The notes beneath the pieces are model-generated. The model was not told the origin of the DNA and made no database searches. It was given only the letters and a program-made list of their open reading frames with translations. This document shows, one piece after another, positions 25,888 through 34,286 of a stretch of 64,000 nucleotides of DNA. Every line of letters begins with the position of its first letter. The first letter of the stretch is position 1. Origin of the DNA: JAFAXD01 sp963833605 (lineage in GTDB: Bacteria; Pseudomonadota; Alphaproteobacteria; Rhizobiales; Xanthobacteraceae); the NCBI GenBank assembly GCA_963833605.1, contig CAWHYZ010000008.1, positions 124,001-188,000 of the forward strand. The letters run 5' to 3'. The translations under genes were made by a program, and so were the position numbers.

Positions 25888-27072
25888 TCATTTCCCCGGC
25901 CGCCAGTCCTGGCTGATGTCGGTCACGGTCTTGAGGACCTTGACCTGGGGCTTGCTACCGTCCCACGACCAGCGCACGAAATAACCCCGGACGATCGGGT
26001 TGTTGTTGGCGTCGAATTTGAAGGGGCCGCCGGGGGCGTCGAACGACACCTTCTGCATCGCCTTGGCCAGGGCTTCGCCGCTCGTAATTTGTCCGTTCAA
26101 CGCTTTGAGAGCTTCCACCATGATGCGCCCCTCGATGTAACCGCAATAGGCAAGGCCTTCGGGCGCAACGCCATATTTCCGGGTGAACGCTTCGATGAAA
26201 GCTTTTGATTGCGGGTCGGTGAGGGCGTTCAACCAATATTCCACCGAGTAGACCCCATCGATGTCCGGCCCCAGCGCCTGGGCGACCCCGCCCGCGTTCA
26301 CCGCGACGTCGGTCATGATCAGCGGAAACCGCATGCTGGAGCTTTTGTATTGACGCACGAACCGCAAGGTATCGCCGCCGAAGAAAAAGCCGTAGACGGC
26401 ATCGGCCTTGAGATCGGCGAGGCGTGAGAAAAACGGGGCATAATCGGTCTCGCCGGCGCGTGGGAAGACCTCGGCGACAACGTTCCCGTTGAGCAGCTTG
26501 ACGTTCTTTCCGACTTCTCCGACGGCATCGTGGCCGGCCGCATAGTCCGAGCCCATCAGGATCACGTTGGGCCAGCCGTTCTCCACAACGAACTGCGCGA
26601 TCACGCCTTCGAGCTGCGCCGCCGCGACGCTTGCGCGAAAGGTGTAGAGCGATTTGCGTGCTTCCGTGAGGTCGCGGACGATTCCACCGCTGACGTAGGG
26701 AACATTCGCGCGTGTCGTGAACGAGTGTATGGCAAGGGCCACCGCGCTGTTGAGCGTGCCAATCACCGCCGCAACCTTCTCGTTCTCCACCAGCCGCCGG
26801 GCCTCGGTCAGGCCGACGTTGGGCGTATTCTGATCGTCTGCGATCACGAGCTGGATCGGCCGCCCGCCGATCGTGTTGTTGACCTGGTCGAAAGCGAGCT
26901 GAATACCTCGCAGGTCTTCCTGGCCGATCGCCGCGGCAGGTCCGGTGAGTGGAAGAATGACGCCGATCTTGATCGGTTCGTTTGCCTGCGCGACGGCTTC
27001 ATCCGCGCCACCACCCAGTGCGAACAAGGCGAAAGCGATGCTCGCGAGGGCAATCCATTGTCGGCTAGTCAT
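25888..27072 (-). CDS. Branched-chain amino acid-type ABC substrate-binding protein (LivK-like)
   Basis: This 394-residue periplasmic protein has a signal peptide (residues about 1-28, ending AVAQA) and the Peripla_BP_6 fold: IKIGVILPLTGPAAAIGQEDLRG, then DDQNTPNVGLTEARRL and GPFKFDANNNPIVRGYFVRW near the end. The start at 27072 has GGGAGAG upstream. Its matching membrane and ATPase genes are probably livHMGF at 30257-33475 on the other strand, since no other Liv set is present. Such systems import amino acids, amides, urea or aromatic acids. Confidence 0.9.
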   Translation of the reverse strand: MTSRQWIALASIAFALFALGGGADEAVAQANEPIKIGVILPLTGPAAAIGQEDLRGIQLAFDQVNNTIGGRPIQLVIADDQNTPNVGLTEARRLVENEKVAAVIGTLNSAVALAIHSFTTRANVPYVSGGIVRDLTEARKSLYTFRASVAAAQLEGVIAQFVVENGWPNVILMGSDYAAGHDAVGEVGKNVKLLNGNVVAEVFPRAGETDYAPFFSRLADLKADAVYGFFFGGDTLRFVRQYKSSSMRFPLIMTDVAVNAGGVAQALGPDIDGVYSVEYWLNALTDPQSKAFIEAFTRKYGVAPEGLAYCGYIEGRIMVEALKALNGQITSGEALAKAMQKVSFDAPGGPFKFDANNNPIVRGYFVRWSWDGSKPQVKVLKTVTDISQDWRPGK

Positions 27073-27122
27073 TGTGTCTCTCCCAACGCAGTGAATCGTT
27101 CCGGGCGACTGCGCCGCACCTC

Positions 27123-28268
27123 TCAATGCAACCTGGGGACCGCGATCCATCGCCGCTCGCGATCGCTCTGATAGGACAATTCGGCAAGCTGAACGCCCTT
27201 TGCACCTTCGAGCAGGCTGAACGGAAACGGGGTGTCGCCGACCACGTGACGAAGAAAAAGCTCCCAGCCGGCGCGATAGCCATTGGACGGAGGGTCGTTA
27301 TCCGGCACGGGCAACCATTGATCGCGGAAGTTCATGGGCTGAGGCGTGTCCACCGTGAGTACCGGCTTGGGCGTATTGGCGTCGGCCTGGGTAAGGCAAT
27401 CGTGGGGGGTCGCAAACGCCGAGCCGCGCGTTCCGTCGACCTGGATCGTGATGACATCATCCCGTCGGATGCGCGTGCACCAGCTGCTGTTGACGCTGAC
27501 CAGGATGCCACCCTCGACCTCCAATTGGGCAAATGCGGCATCCTCCACGTCAACCTCATAGAACTGTCCCCCTTCGTCGCGTCGCCGGGCAATATGCGTT
27601 CGACAGGTGCAATTGACGGCGGTGATTTCGCCGACCAAATGGTCCACCAGATAGCGCCAGTGCGGAAACATATCGAGCACCAAGCCGCCGCCGTCGCGTT
27701 TGCGGTAGTTCCAGCTCGGGCGCTGCACCGGTTGCACCTCGCCATCGAAGATCCAGCGGCCGAACTCAATCCGGACCTCCAGAATCCGGCCAAAGAAGTC
27801 CGCATCCCGAACCAGCCGCAGCTTTCGAAAGCCGGGCAGGAATAGCTTGTCTTGCACGGTGCCGTGCTTGACGCCGGCCCTTCCGGCGAGATCAACCAAC
27901 TCGAGCGCCTGCGCAAGGGTGCTCGCTATCGGCTTTTCGCAATAGACGTGCTTGCCTGCCGAGAGGGCTCGCCGTACCGCGTCGAAGCGGGGACCAGTCG
28001 CGGCAACATCGAAGAAGATCGTATCGCGCGGCGACGCGAGCGCCGCATCCAGATCGGTTGTCCAGCGCGCAACGCCGTTTGCCTCCGCCAAGCAGCGTAG
28101 GGTGTCGGGATTGCGCGCCACCAGGATAAGATCCGGCATGATGCGCTCGCCGTTCACCAGCGGCAGCCCACCTTCGGCGCGGATCGCGAGCAGGGCGCGC
28201 AGGTGCTGATTGCGAGCCAATCCGCTGGTCGCTCCGTTGACGATGATGCCGACGCGCGGCTCAACCAT
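27123..28268 (-). CDS. Gfo/Idh/MocA family NAD(P)-dependent oxidoreductase
   Basis: This 381-residue protein has an N-terminal Rossmann domain (VGIIVNGATSGLARNQ, a variant of the glycine-rich loop) and the family signature YCEKPIAST with the catalytic Lys near residue 112. The C-terminal domain forms the substrate-binding sheet, with GGGLVLDMFPHWRYLVDHLVG containing the usual Asp and His. Members oxidise or reduce sugars, cyclitols and related hydroxy compounds. The gene is the second of the long minus-strand operon. The substrate is unknown. Confidence 0.9.
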   Translation of the reverse strand: MVEPRVGIIVNGATSGLARNQHLRALLAIRAEGGLPLVNGERIMPDLILVARNPDTLRCLAEANGVARWTTDLDAALASPRDTIFFDVAATGPRFDAVRRALSAGKHVYCEKPIASTLAQALELVDLAGRAGVKHGTVQDKLFLPGFRKLRLVRDADFFGRILEVRIEFGRWIFDGEVQPVQRPSWNYRKRDGGGLVLDMFPHWRYLVDHLVGEITAVNCTCRTHIARRRDEGGQFYEVDVEDAAFAQLEVEGGILVSVNSSWCTRIRRDDVITIQVDGTRGSAFATPHDCLTQADANTPKPVLTVDTPQPMNFRDQWLPVPDNDPPSNGYRAGWELFLRHVVGDTPFPFSLLEGAKGVQLAELSYQSDRERRWIAVPRLH

Positions 28269-28292
28269 TGCTCGGGATTCCCCGGACGAGTC

Positions 28293-28967
28293 TTAGCGAT
28301 GCGCGGTGCTGGCGAGGAAGCGGGACACCTCGTCTACGGTGACGACGAAGCCCAGGGCGGCTTCGATCTGCTTCAGTGCCGCGTCATGATAGCTGTCACC
28401 GTTCATCGAACCGCACGCGTCGGCGACGACGGCGGTGCAATAGTCCCGGCTGAATGCATCGTAGGCCGTGGCAAGCACGCAGTTGTTGGTGTTGACGCCC
28501 CACAAAAACAGCAGGTTGACGTGCAGTGCTCGCAACATCATCTCGAGGTCGGTTTCGTAGAAGCCGCTGTAGCGTCGCTTGATCACGACCGGCTCGTTTC
28601 GTTGCGGGGCGAGCTCGGGAAGGATCTCGGCGTACACTGAACCTTCTACGTTGCTGCCCATTTGTCGCGGCCGACCCATGCCGGGCACGATCTTGCCGTT
28701 CTGATATCTCCAGAACGGACTGTTGAGATCGACCATGCCCCACGGAGATTTGTGCCTCGCATACGTTGCGACATGTATCATCGGCACCCCCGAGGCGCGC
28801 ACCGCTTTCAGCAACGCCTGTGAGGCATTCACGATCGCCTTGGTCTTGAGTGGGTCGACCAAATGGTAGCCGACATTGGGATCGACGTGACGGCGCTGCA
28901 TATCGATCTGAACGAACGCGGGCCTGACCGGGCCGATCAGCTCGAGAACCTCGCTCGGCAGCGGCAA
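28293..28967 (-). CDS. Isochorismatase-like cysteine hydrolase
   Basis: This 224-residue amidohydrolase-type protein of the isochorismatase family has the catalytic triad: D22 (VQIDMQ), K130 (VIKRRYSGF) and C163 (NTNNCVLAT). Relatives with this triad hydrolyse nicotinamide, N-carbamoyl compounds, ureidoacrylate or maleamate. It is the first gene of the minus-strand operon. The start is a TTG with GGAG about nine bases upstream. In a pathway with ring hydroxylation and RidA it could release ammonia from an amide, but this is inference. Confidence 0.9.
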   Translation of the reverse strand: MPLPSEVLELIGPVRPAFVQIDMQRRHVDPNVGYHLVDPLKTKAIVNASQALLKAVRASGVPMIHVATYARHKSPWGMVDLNSPFWRYQNGKIVPGMGRPRQMGSNVEGSVYAEILPELAPQRNEPVVIKRRYSGFYETDLEMMLRALHVNLLFLWGVNTNNCVLATAYDAFSRDYCTAVVADACGSMNGDSYHDAALKQIEAALGFVVTVDEVSRFLASTAHR

Positions 28968-29221
28968 ATGGGTTTCTCCTGTTTGGCGGCCGATCGGTGC
29001 AAGTCGCTTGCGACGAGCGCTGATCCACGGCGGCGGCCGGGAACGCTAACACGGGGGCATCGCGGCGGAGAGCCAACCAACAGGATATCGCTTATGCCCG
29101 GCCGGCAAAACCGTCGGCGCACCGAGAGACAGGTGGGCCGATGCAGAGGGTGGGCATATTTCCGCCGTCGTGCTCAAAAAAGCGTGCTGTCAGCGGTTGC
29201 GGGTCTGCTATTCTTTTGACC
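28968..29221. promoter_or_regulatory. Divergent promoter region between cysteine hydrolase operon and lysR
   Basis: These 254 bases separate the first gene of the minus-strand operon from the divergently read LysR gene. LysR regulators usually bind such a region and control the divergent operon. No clear T-N11-A box could be fixed by eye, so the regulatory role rests on gene arrangement. Confidence 0.45.
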
Positions 29222-30143
29222 ATGGAGATCTGCCAGCTCAAATACTTCGCGCATGTGGCGAAGTTGCGGAGTTTCACCGTTGCGAGCCAGCGACTCCAAG
29301 TGGCCCAATCGGCACTGAGCCGCCACGTCAAAGCGCTCGAGCAAGAGCTCGGGGTGGAACTGCTCTCGCGCAGCACCCATTCCGTGACCCCGACGGAAGC
29401 CGGCCTTCGGCTGCTCGAAATGGGCGACTTCGTTCTTCATTATCTCGATCAAGTGCCTGAGAAATTAAGGGAAACCGCTGCGGAGCCGGCCGGTTCGGTC
29501 GCCCTGGGGCTGCTTCCGGCGGTTGCCTACATCGTGACGCCCCCGCTGTTGCAACGCGTACGCAAGGAATTTCCGCGGGTCTCGGTCCGCGTGTCGGAGG
29601 GGCTTGGAAGCTTCCTCTGGGAACGACTGTTGCTCGGGCAGATCGACGTGGCGGTCATGACCAGCGGCAGTCGCATCAGAGGCCTCACCGAGATGCCGGT
29701 TGTGGACGAGGAAATGGTGCTGACCGGCTTGCCCCGGTTGCTCGCGCGGTTCACGGACCCGGTTCCGCTGACGAGGCTTGCCGAACGTCCCCATCATCAG
29801 CACGGAGGGCTTCAAGAAAGTCATTTTGGCGTCTGCGCGCGTCGCCGGCATCCCGCTTGTCTTCGACATGGAGCAGAACAGCCTCATGGCCCTCAAAGTC
29901 ATGCTGCAGCAAGGCTTCGGAATCTCGATTTTGCCCTACACTGTGGTCCACCAGGAGCTGCTGGAAGGCCGTCTTGCGATCCGGCGAATCTGCGAACCGA
30001 AGATGATGCGGCGCCTCGCCACGGTGCAGCAGGAATATCGGCCGGTGTCGCGTGCGCTCGCCGCCGTCGGCGGGATCCTGGTGGAGGAGTTGCAGCGCAT
30101 GCCCGTGTCGCCGGACGTGGTCCGTCTTGCCGATCCGGCATAA
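29222..30143 (+). CDS. LysR-family transcriptional regulator (frameshifted)
   Basis: The ATG at 29222 opens a standard LysR N-terminal helix-turn-helix (QLKYFAHVAKLRSFTVASQR, then QSALSRHVKALEQELGVELL). The effector-binding domain follows (GSVALGLLPAVAYIVTPPLL) but the frame breaks near 29784, after PVPLTRLA. The next frame continues the domain cleanly (VPIISTEGFKKVILASARVAG to 30143). One extra A in GCCGAACGTC, in place of GCCGACGTC, explains it. Restored length is about 306 residues, normal for LysR. It probably governs the divergent operon and perhaps livHMGF. If the frameshift is real, the locus has lost its regulator. Confidence 0.85.
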
Positions 30144-30256
30144 ACGATATCCAGTTGAGAGTGTCTGTGCGCGGTGAGCTACGTGCTAGCAAATTCGTTT
30201 CGGCTTTGCGGCCGTTCGCAACTCCCGCGCGCGGCCGCTGATTTTCGTGCTTCACC

Positions 30257-31126
30257 ATGAGCCTCAATGAGCTGGTGCGCCTGCTTTTCGACGCCACCGC
30301 GCTGGGATCGCTATTGTTTCTGGTGTCGTCCGGCCTGGCCATGATCCTGGGCCTGATGCGCATCGTGAACGTCGCGCATGGAAGTTTCTATCTGCTGGGC
30401 GCATATCTCGCGTTCGGCATGTTGCGCACGATCGGCAACGAACTCGCCGCCTACGTACTGTCGGTTGCCGCGGTGGCGCTGTTTGGGGCGTTCCTGCAGG
30501 CATTCTTGATTGGACGGGTGGGCACCGATGCCTTGCGGCAGATCCTGCTGACTTTCGGGGTCCTGCTGGTGGTCGGGGACCTCTCGCTCATGGTTTGGCA
30601 AGGCGTGCCGGCGGCGTTGCCGGTGCCGAGCGCGCTCGGCGGCAAAATTCAGATCGGACCTTTCACGTTTCCGGTGTATCGGCTGTTCGTCATCGTCGTC
30701 GGCCTTCTGGTCGCCATTGCGCTCGATCTCGCACAACGGCGCACGCGCGTCGGCGCCATGATTCGAGCGGGTACCGATGACCTCACGATGCTCGCCTGCA
30801 TGGGGGTCGACGTACGCACTCTGTTCGTTTCGGTATTCGCCTTCGGCGCCGCCCTTGCGGCGCTTGGCGGTGTCTTGGGAGGAATGTTTCTCGGTGTCTA
30901 TCCAGGGATTGATCTCGACATCGGAACCCTTGCATTTGTCGTCGTCATCGTCGGCGGAGTGGGCAGCATGCGCGGGACGTTTGCGGCCAGCATCCTGATC
31001 GGATTGATCGACAATTTGACCAAGGCCTATGTACCGGAAATTTCGTTGTTCGCGATCTATCTGCTCATGGTGCTGGTGCTCGCTCTGCGGCCCACCGGTC
31101 TCTTTGCGCAAAGGCGCTCGACATGA
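30257..31126 (+). CDS. livH: Branched-chain amino acid-type ABC permease LivH
   Basis: This 289-residue inner-membrane permease has eight or so hydrophobic segments and the LivH-type pattern (GLAMILGLMRIVNVAHGSFY near residue 27; GVDVRTLFVSVFAFGAALAALGG later; GVGSMRGTFAASILIG near the end). It is the first gene of livHMGF. Its stop overlaps the livM start by four bases. It probably works with the LivK-like protein encoded at 25888-27072. Confidence 0.93.
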   Translation: MSLNELVRLLFDATALGSLLFLVSSGLAMILGLMRIVNVAHGSFYLLGAYLAFGMLRTIGNELAAYVLSVAAVALFGAFLQAFLIGRVGTDALRQILLTFGVLLVVGDLSLMVWQGVPAALPVPSALGGKIQIGPFTFPVYRLFVIVVGLLVAIALDLAQRRTRVGAMIRAGTDDLTMLACMGVDVRTLFVSVFAFGAALAALGGVLGGMFLGVYPGIDLDIGTLAFVVVIVGGVGSMRGTFAASILIGLIDNLTKAYVPEISLFAIYLLMVLVLALRPTGLFAQRRST

Positions 31127-32061
31127 GCAGAGTCTGGTGGCTTTGCGCCGCTTTGTTTCTGGTCGCGTGCGCCGGCGTGGCTACCGGTTTGATTTCGACC
31201 TACTACCTCGGCCTTATCACCGAGATTTTCATCTTCGCATTGTTCGTTATGAGTCTCGACTTGCTGGTCGGATTCGTCGGCCTCAATTCGCTGGGACATG
31301 CGGCCTTTTTCGGCCTGGGCGCCTACGTGGCCGGCCTGCTGTCCCTCGCGGGGTACGAAAATCTGGCGCTCATCTTTGCTGCGGTCATAGTCTCCGGCGC
31401 ACTGCTGGGGATGGTGTTTGGCGCAATCGCGCTGCGCGCCGTCGGGCCCTATTTTCTGATCATCACGTTGGCGCTCGGCTACCTGCCTGCGGCACTCGCG
31501 ATTCGATGGCGCCGTCTCACCGGCGGAGATGACGGTTTAGTCGTTCCCGGTCGGCCGACGCTGGCTGGATTCTCCCTCGACAATCCAGTCAGTTATTTCT
31601 TGTTCGTCAGCGTTATATTGCTGGTCTGCATCGCGCTCATGGCGGCCATCGGGCGGTCGAGGTTCGGGTATGGATTGCGTGGTATCAAAGAGAGTCCGGC
31701 CCGCATGGAAGCCCTCGGGTACCGCATCTGGATCTATCGATTTATAGCATTCGTCTTCGCCGCTGTTTTCGCCGCCATTGCTGGCGCGCTCAACGCGTTC
31801 TACAACACGTTCGTCAGTCCGGTCGATTTCGGACTCGAGCGGTCGGCCGGAGGCCTCGTTGCGGTAATCCTGGGGGGAGCCGGAACGTTGATAGGTCCCG
31901 CCATCGCGGCGGCGGTCATCATGCTGCTGCGGCACGTTGTGGGGGCCTTTACCCAGCACTGGGCACTCGTGCTCGGACTCTTTTACATTGTTGTCATTCT
32001 CTACGCGCCAAAAGGCCTGGCATTCGGGCTGCGCACGATGCTGTCGGGCTCATCCAAATGA
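31123..32061 (+). CDS. livM: Branched-chain amino acid-type ABC permease LivM
   Basis: This 312-residue permease partners LivH. It shows the LivM features LLVGFVGLNSLGHAAFFGLGAY and GRSRFGYGLRGIKESPARMEALGY, the loop that contacts the ATPase, followed by membrane segments. ATGA overlaps at both ends join it to livH and livG, so the proteins are made from one transcript in matched amounts. Confidence 0.93.
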   Translation: MSRVWWLCAALFLVACAGVATGLISTYYLGLITEIFIFALFVMSLDLLVGFVGLNSLGHAAFFGLGAYVAGLLSLAGYENLALIFAAVIVSGALLGMVFGAIALRAVGPYFLIITLALGYLPAALAIRWRRLTGGDDGLVVPGRPTLAGFSLDNPVSYFLFVSVILLVCIALMAAIGRSRFGYGLRGIKESPARMEALGYRIWIYRFIAFVFAAVFAAIAGALNAFYNTFVSPVDFGLERSAGGLVAVILGGAGTLIGPAIAAAVIMLLRHVVGAFTQHWALVLGLFYIVVILYAPKGLAFGLRTMLSGSSK

Positions 32062-32801
32062 CTCTTGCGCTGGAGACTCGCGGGATCTCGATCTCGTTCG
32101 GCGGGGTTCAGGCCGTCCAGGCCGTGGACGTACGCGTCACTCAGGGCGAGCGGCGGGTCATCATGGGCCCCAACGGGGCGGGCAAGACGACGTTGTTCAA
32201 TCTCATCGGCGGGCAGTTGCGGCCGACCGCCGGCCAAGTGTTGCTTGCGGATACCGACGTTTCTGTCATGCCGGCGTGGCGGCGCGCGCGGCTCGGACTG
32301 TCCCGTACGTTCCAGATCTCCCGCGTATTTCTGCCGCTGACTGTTTGGGAAAATCTCTTCCTCGCGGTTTCGGGGGTACGCGGCTTGGGGTTCAAGGCTT
32401 TCGCGCTGGCGGGGTGGGAACGCGACACCGCCAGGCGCATCGACGCGTTGCTTGATCGTTGGGCGCTCGCCGAACACCGGACAACCAACGTCGATCAACT
32501 ATCCCATGGTACCCAGCGACTCCTCGAAATTGCGCTTGCGTTTGCCACGCAGCCTCGGATCGTCATGCTGGATGAGCCAACCGCCGGCCTGTCGGGTGGG
32601 GAGCGTGCCATGGTCACAAGTCGCCTCAAGGAGCTTGATCGCGATGTCACGCTGATTCTGACTGATCACGATATGGATGTTGTGTTCCAGCTCGGCGACC
32701 AGATCACGGTGCTCGATCGCGGCCGCGTGATCGCGGATGACAATGCGGCCGAAGTCCGCCGCAACAGCCAGGTTCGTGACGTGTATCTCGGGAGCATCTA
32801 G
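32058..32801 (+). CDS. livG: Branched-chain amino acid-type ABC ATPase LivG
   Basis: This 247-residue ATPase has Walker A GPNGAGKTT at residues 37-45, the Q-loop region SRTFQISRVFLPLTVWENLF, the signature LSHGTQRLLEIALA and Walker B IVMLDEPTAGLSGGE. LSHGT in place of LSGGQ is common in LivG proteins. The C-terminal RDVYLGS motif, typical of LivG, closes the protein. Confidence 0.93.
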   Translation: MTLALETRGISISFGGVQAVQAVDVRVTQGERRVIMGPNGAGKTTLFNLIGGQLRPTAGQVLLADTDVSVMPAWRRARLGLSRTFQISRVFLPLTVWENLFLAVSGVRGLGFKAFALAGWERDTARRIDALLDRWALAEHRTTNVDQLSHGTQRLLEIALAFATQPRIVMLDEPTAGLSGGERAMVTSRLKELDRDVTLILTDHDMDVVFQLGDQITVLDRGRVIADDNAAEVRRNSQVRDVYLGSI

Positions 32802-32803
32802 CC

Positions 32804-33475
32804 ATGCTCGAAGTTCGCGACATACACGCCTCCTATGGACCGATCCCCGTCTTGCAAGGCGTGTCGCTCAGGATCGAGCGGGGTCAGACCGTCGCTCTGC
32901 TTGGGCGCAATGGCGTCGGCAAGACCACGCTCGTTCATACCATTATGGGTCTGACCCCATTGCATTCGGGCTCGATTGTGTTCAATGACCGCGAGATTTC
33001 GCGGTTATCGATCCATCGCATAGCGCAGCTGGGCATCGCGCTGGTTCCGCAAGGCAGGCGCATCTTTTCGTCTTTGACGGTGCGCGAGAATCTTGACCTC
33101 GCATTTCGCAATCCAGGCGACCAGTCAGGTCCGATTTGGGATTTCGAAGCCATCTTCGAGTTGTTTCCGATTTTACTCGAACGCCGGGCTCAATACGCGG
33201 GAACACTGAGTGGTGGCGAGCAGCAAATGCTCGCCTGCGCCCGCGCGCTGATCGCAAATCCACATCTGTTGCTGATGGACGAGCCGTCGGAAGGATTGGC
33301 ACCGCAGAAGCTGCAGGAGCTGGGTGACCTGATGGAGCGCTTGTGCGGCAGTGGCCTCGCTATCCTGCTCGTCGAGCAGAACATGAGGTTCGCCCTGCGC
33401 TATTGTAACTACGTGTATGTCATGCACCGCGGAGGGATCGGGTTTGACGGGCCGCCGCAGAACTCTGATCGATGA
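32804..33475 (+). CDS. livF: Branched-chain amino acid-type ABC ATPase LivF
   Basis: This second ATPase of the Liv system, 223 residues, has Walker A GRNGVGKTT near residues 34-42, signature LSGGEQQMLACARAL and Walker B LLLMDEPSEGLAP. It ends soon after VMHRGGIGFDG with the tail PPQNSDR; the usual LivF tail with a (V/A)YLG motif is missing, so the protein is 10-15 residues shorter than typical. This may be natural variation or a small 3' lesion. Confidence 0.9.
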   Translation: MLEVRDIHASYGPIPVLQGVSLRIERGQTVALLGRNGVGKTTLVHTIMGLTPLHSGSIVFNDREISRLSIHRIAQLGIALVPQGRRIFSSLTVRENLDLAFRNPGDQSGPIWDFEAIFELFPILLERRAQYAGTLSGGEQQMLACARALIANPHLLLMDEPSEGLAPQKLQELGDLMERLCGSGLAILLVEQNMRFALRYCNYVYVMHRGGIGFDGPPQNSDR

Positions 33476-33576
33476 TTCCGAGGCCCAGGAACGCCTGCTT
33501 GTGGTTGGTCGAGCCACTGAAGGATGAGCATGACGCAATGATGCTGCCGGACCATTAACAAGTGTAGGAGAATGTC

Positions 33577-33987
33577 ATGGCCGTGAAACGAGAAGACTTT
33601 CAACCGGAAGGACTGGCTGTTCGAATTGTAGATGGGTATCGATTGTTCACGCCGGCCGTAGCGGTCTCCGGGGGAACGAAGCACATATTTGTATCGGGAC
33701 AGGTTTCAAAGGATCGCGAAGGCAAGGTTGTCGGCAAGGGCGACATGCGCGCGCAAATCGAGCGGGTAGGCGAGAATGTAAGGCTTTGTCTTGAAGCAGC
33801 CGGCGCCACACTCGCTGATCTCGTGCGTACGACAACCTACGTGACCGATATCGATGAGTTCTTCAGACATTCCGATATTCGCAATCGTTATTTTGGGCCG
33901 GCTTTGCCGGCGAGCACGACAATCGAAGTCCGGCGCCTGGCGTTGCCGGACTATCTGGTCGAAATAGACGCACTGGCGATTGTCTAG
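33577..33987 (+). CDS. RidA (YjgF/YER057c/UK114) family protein
   Basis: This 136-residue Rid-family protein is a clear paralog of the one at 19395-19811. Both share the GQ(V/I)-RD opening strand, VVGKGDMR, the TTTYVTDIDE(Y/F)F segment and STTIEVRRLALPDYLVEIDA. GGAG lies upstream of the ATG. It follows livF by 100 bases and precedes an orphan CoxL-type gene. Role: hydrolysis of an enamine or imine intermediate, or deamination in the same pathway. Confidence 0.9.
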   Translation: MAVKREDFQPEGLAVRIVDGYRLFTPAVAVSGGTKHIFVSGQVSKDREGKVVGKGDMRAQIERVGENVRLCLEAAGATLADLVRTTTYVTDIDEFFRHSDIRNRYFGPALPASTTIEVRRLALPDYLVEIDALAIV

Positions 33988-34286
33988 GGAGGGAGAGTCC
34001 TCCGGCGGGCGAAGCATTGCGCAGACGGGCGTGAAGGCTGTTGGACGAACGACAATTGACGGCGCTTCCAACCCTGGAACGCCGTTCGCAGATTGAACCG
34101 GTCTGCGTGAACTTGCCGTGGCGCGGCCTCCTTATTTGCCTTGGACTGAAACCGGTTCGATAATCGCGTGCACAAGGCGAACCGCAGGCAACTTGGGCGG
34201 TTACGTTTGTTGCTAATGGCCGGCTTGTAGCCGGGTCAGGATTGAGCGTCCGTCATCCGGTCGCTGTTCGTTGAAGGAAGCATCGC
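33988..34286. other. Intergenic stretch between ridA and coxL paralog
   Basis: About 300 bases with no gene. GGAAG near the end is the ribosome binding site of the next gene. The region may hold a separate promoter for it. No repeat or RNA gene was seen. Confidence 0.4.
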
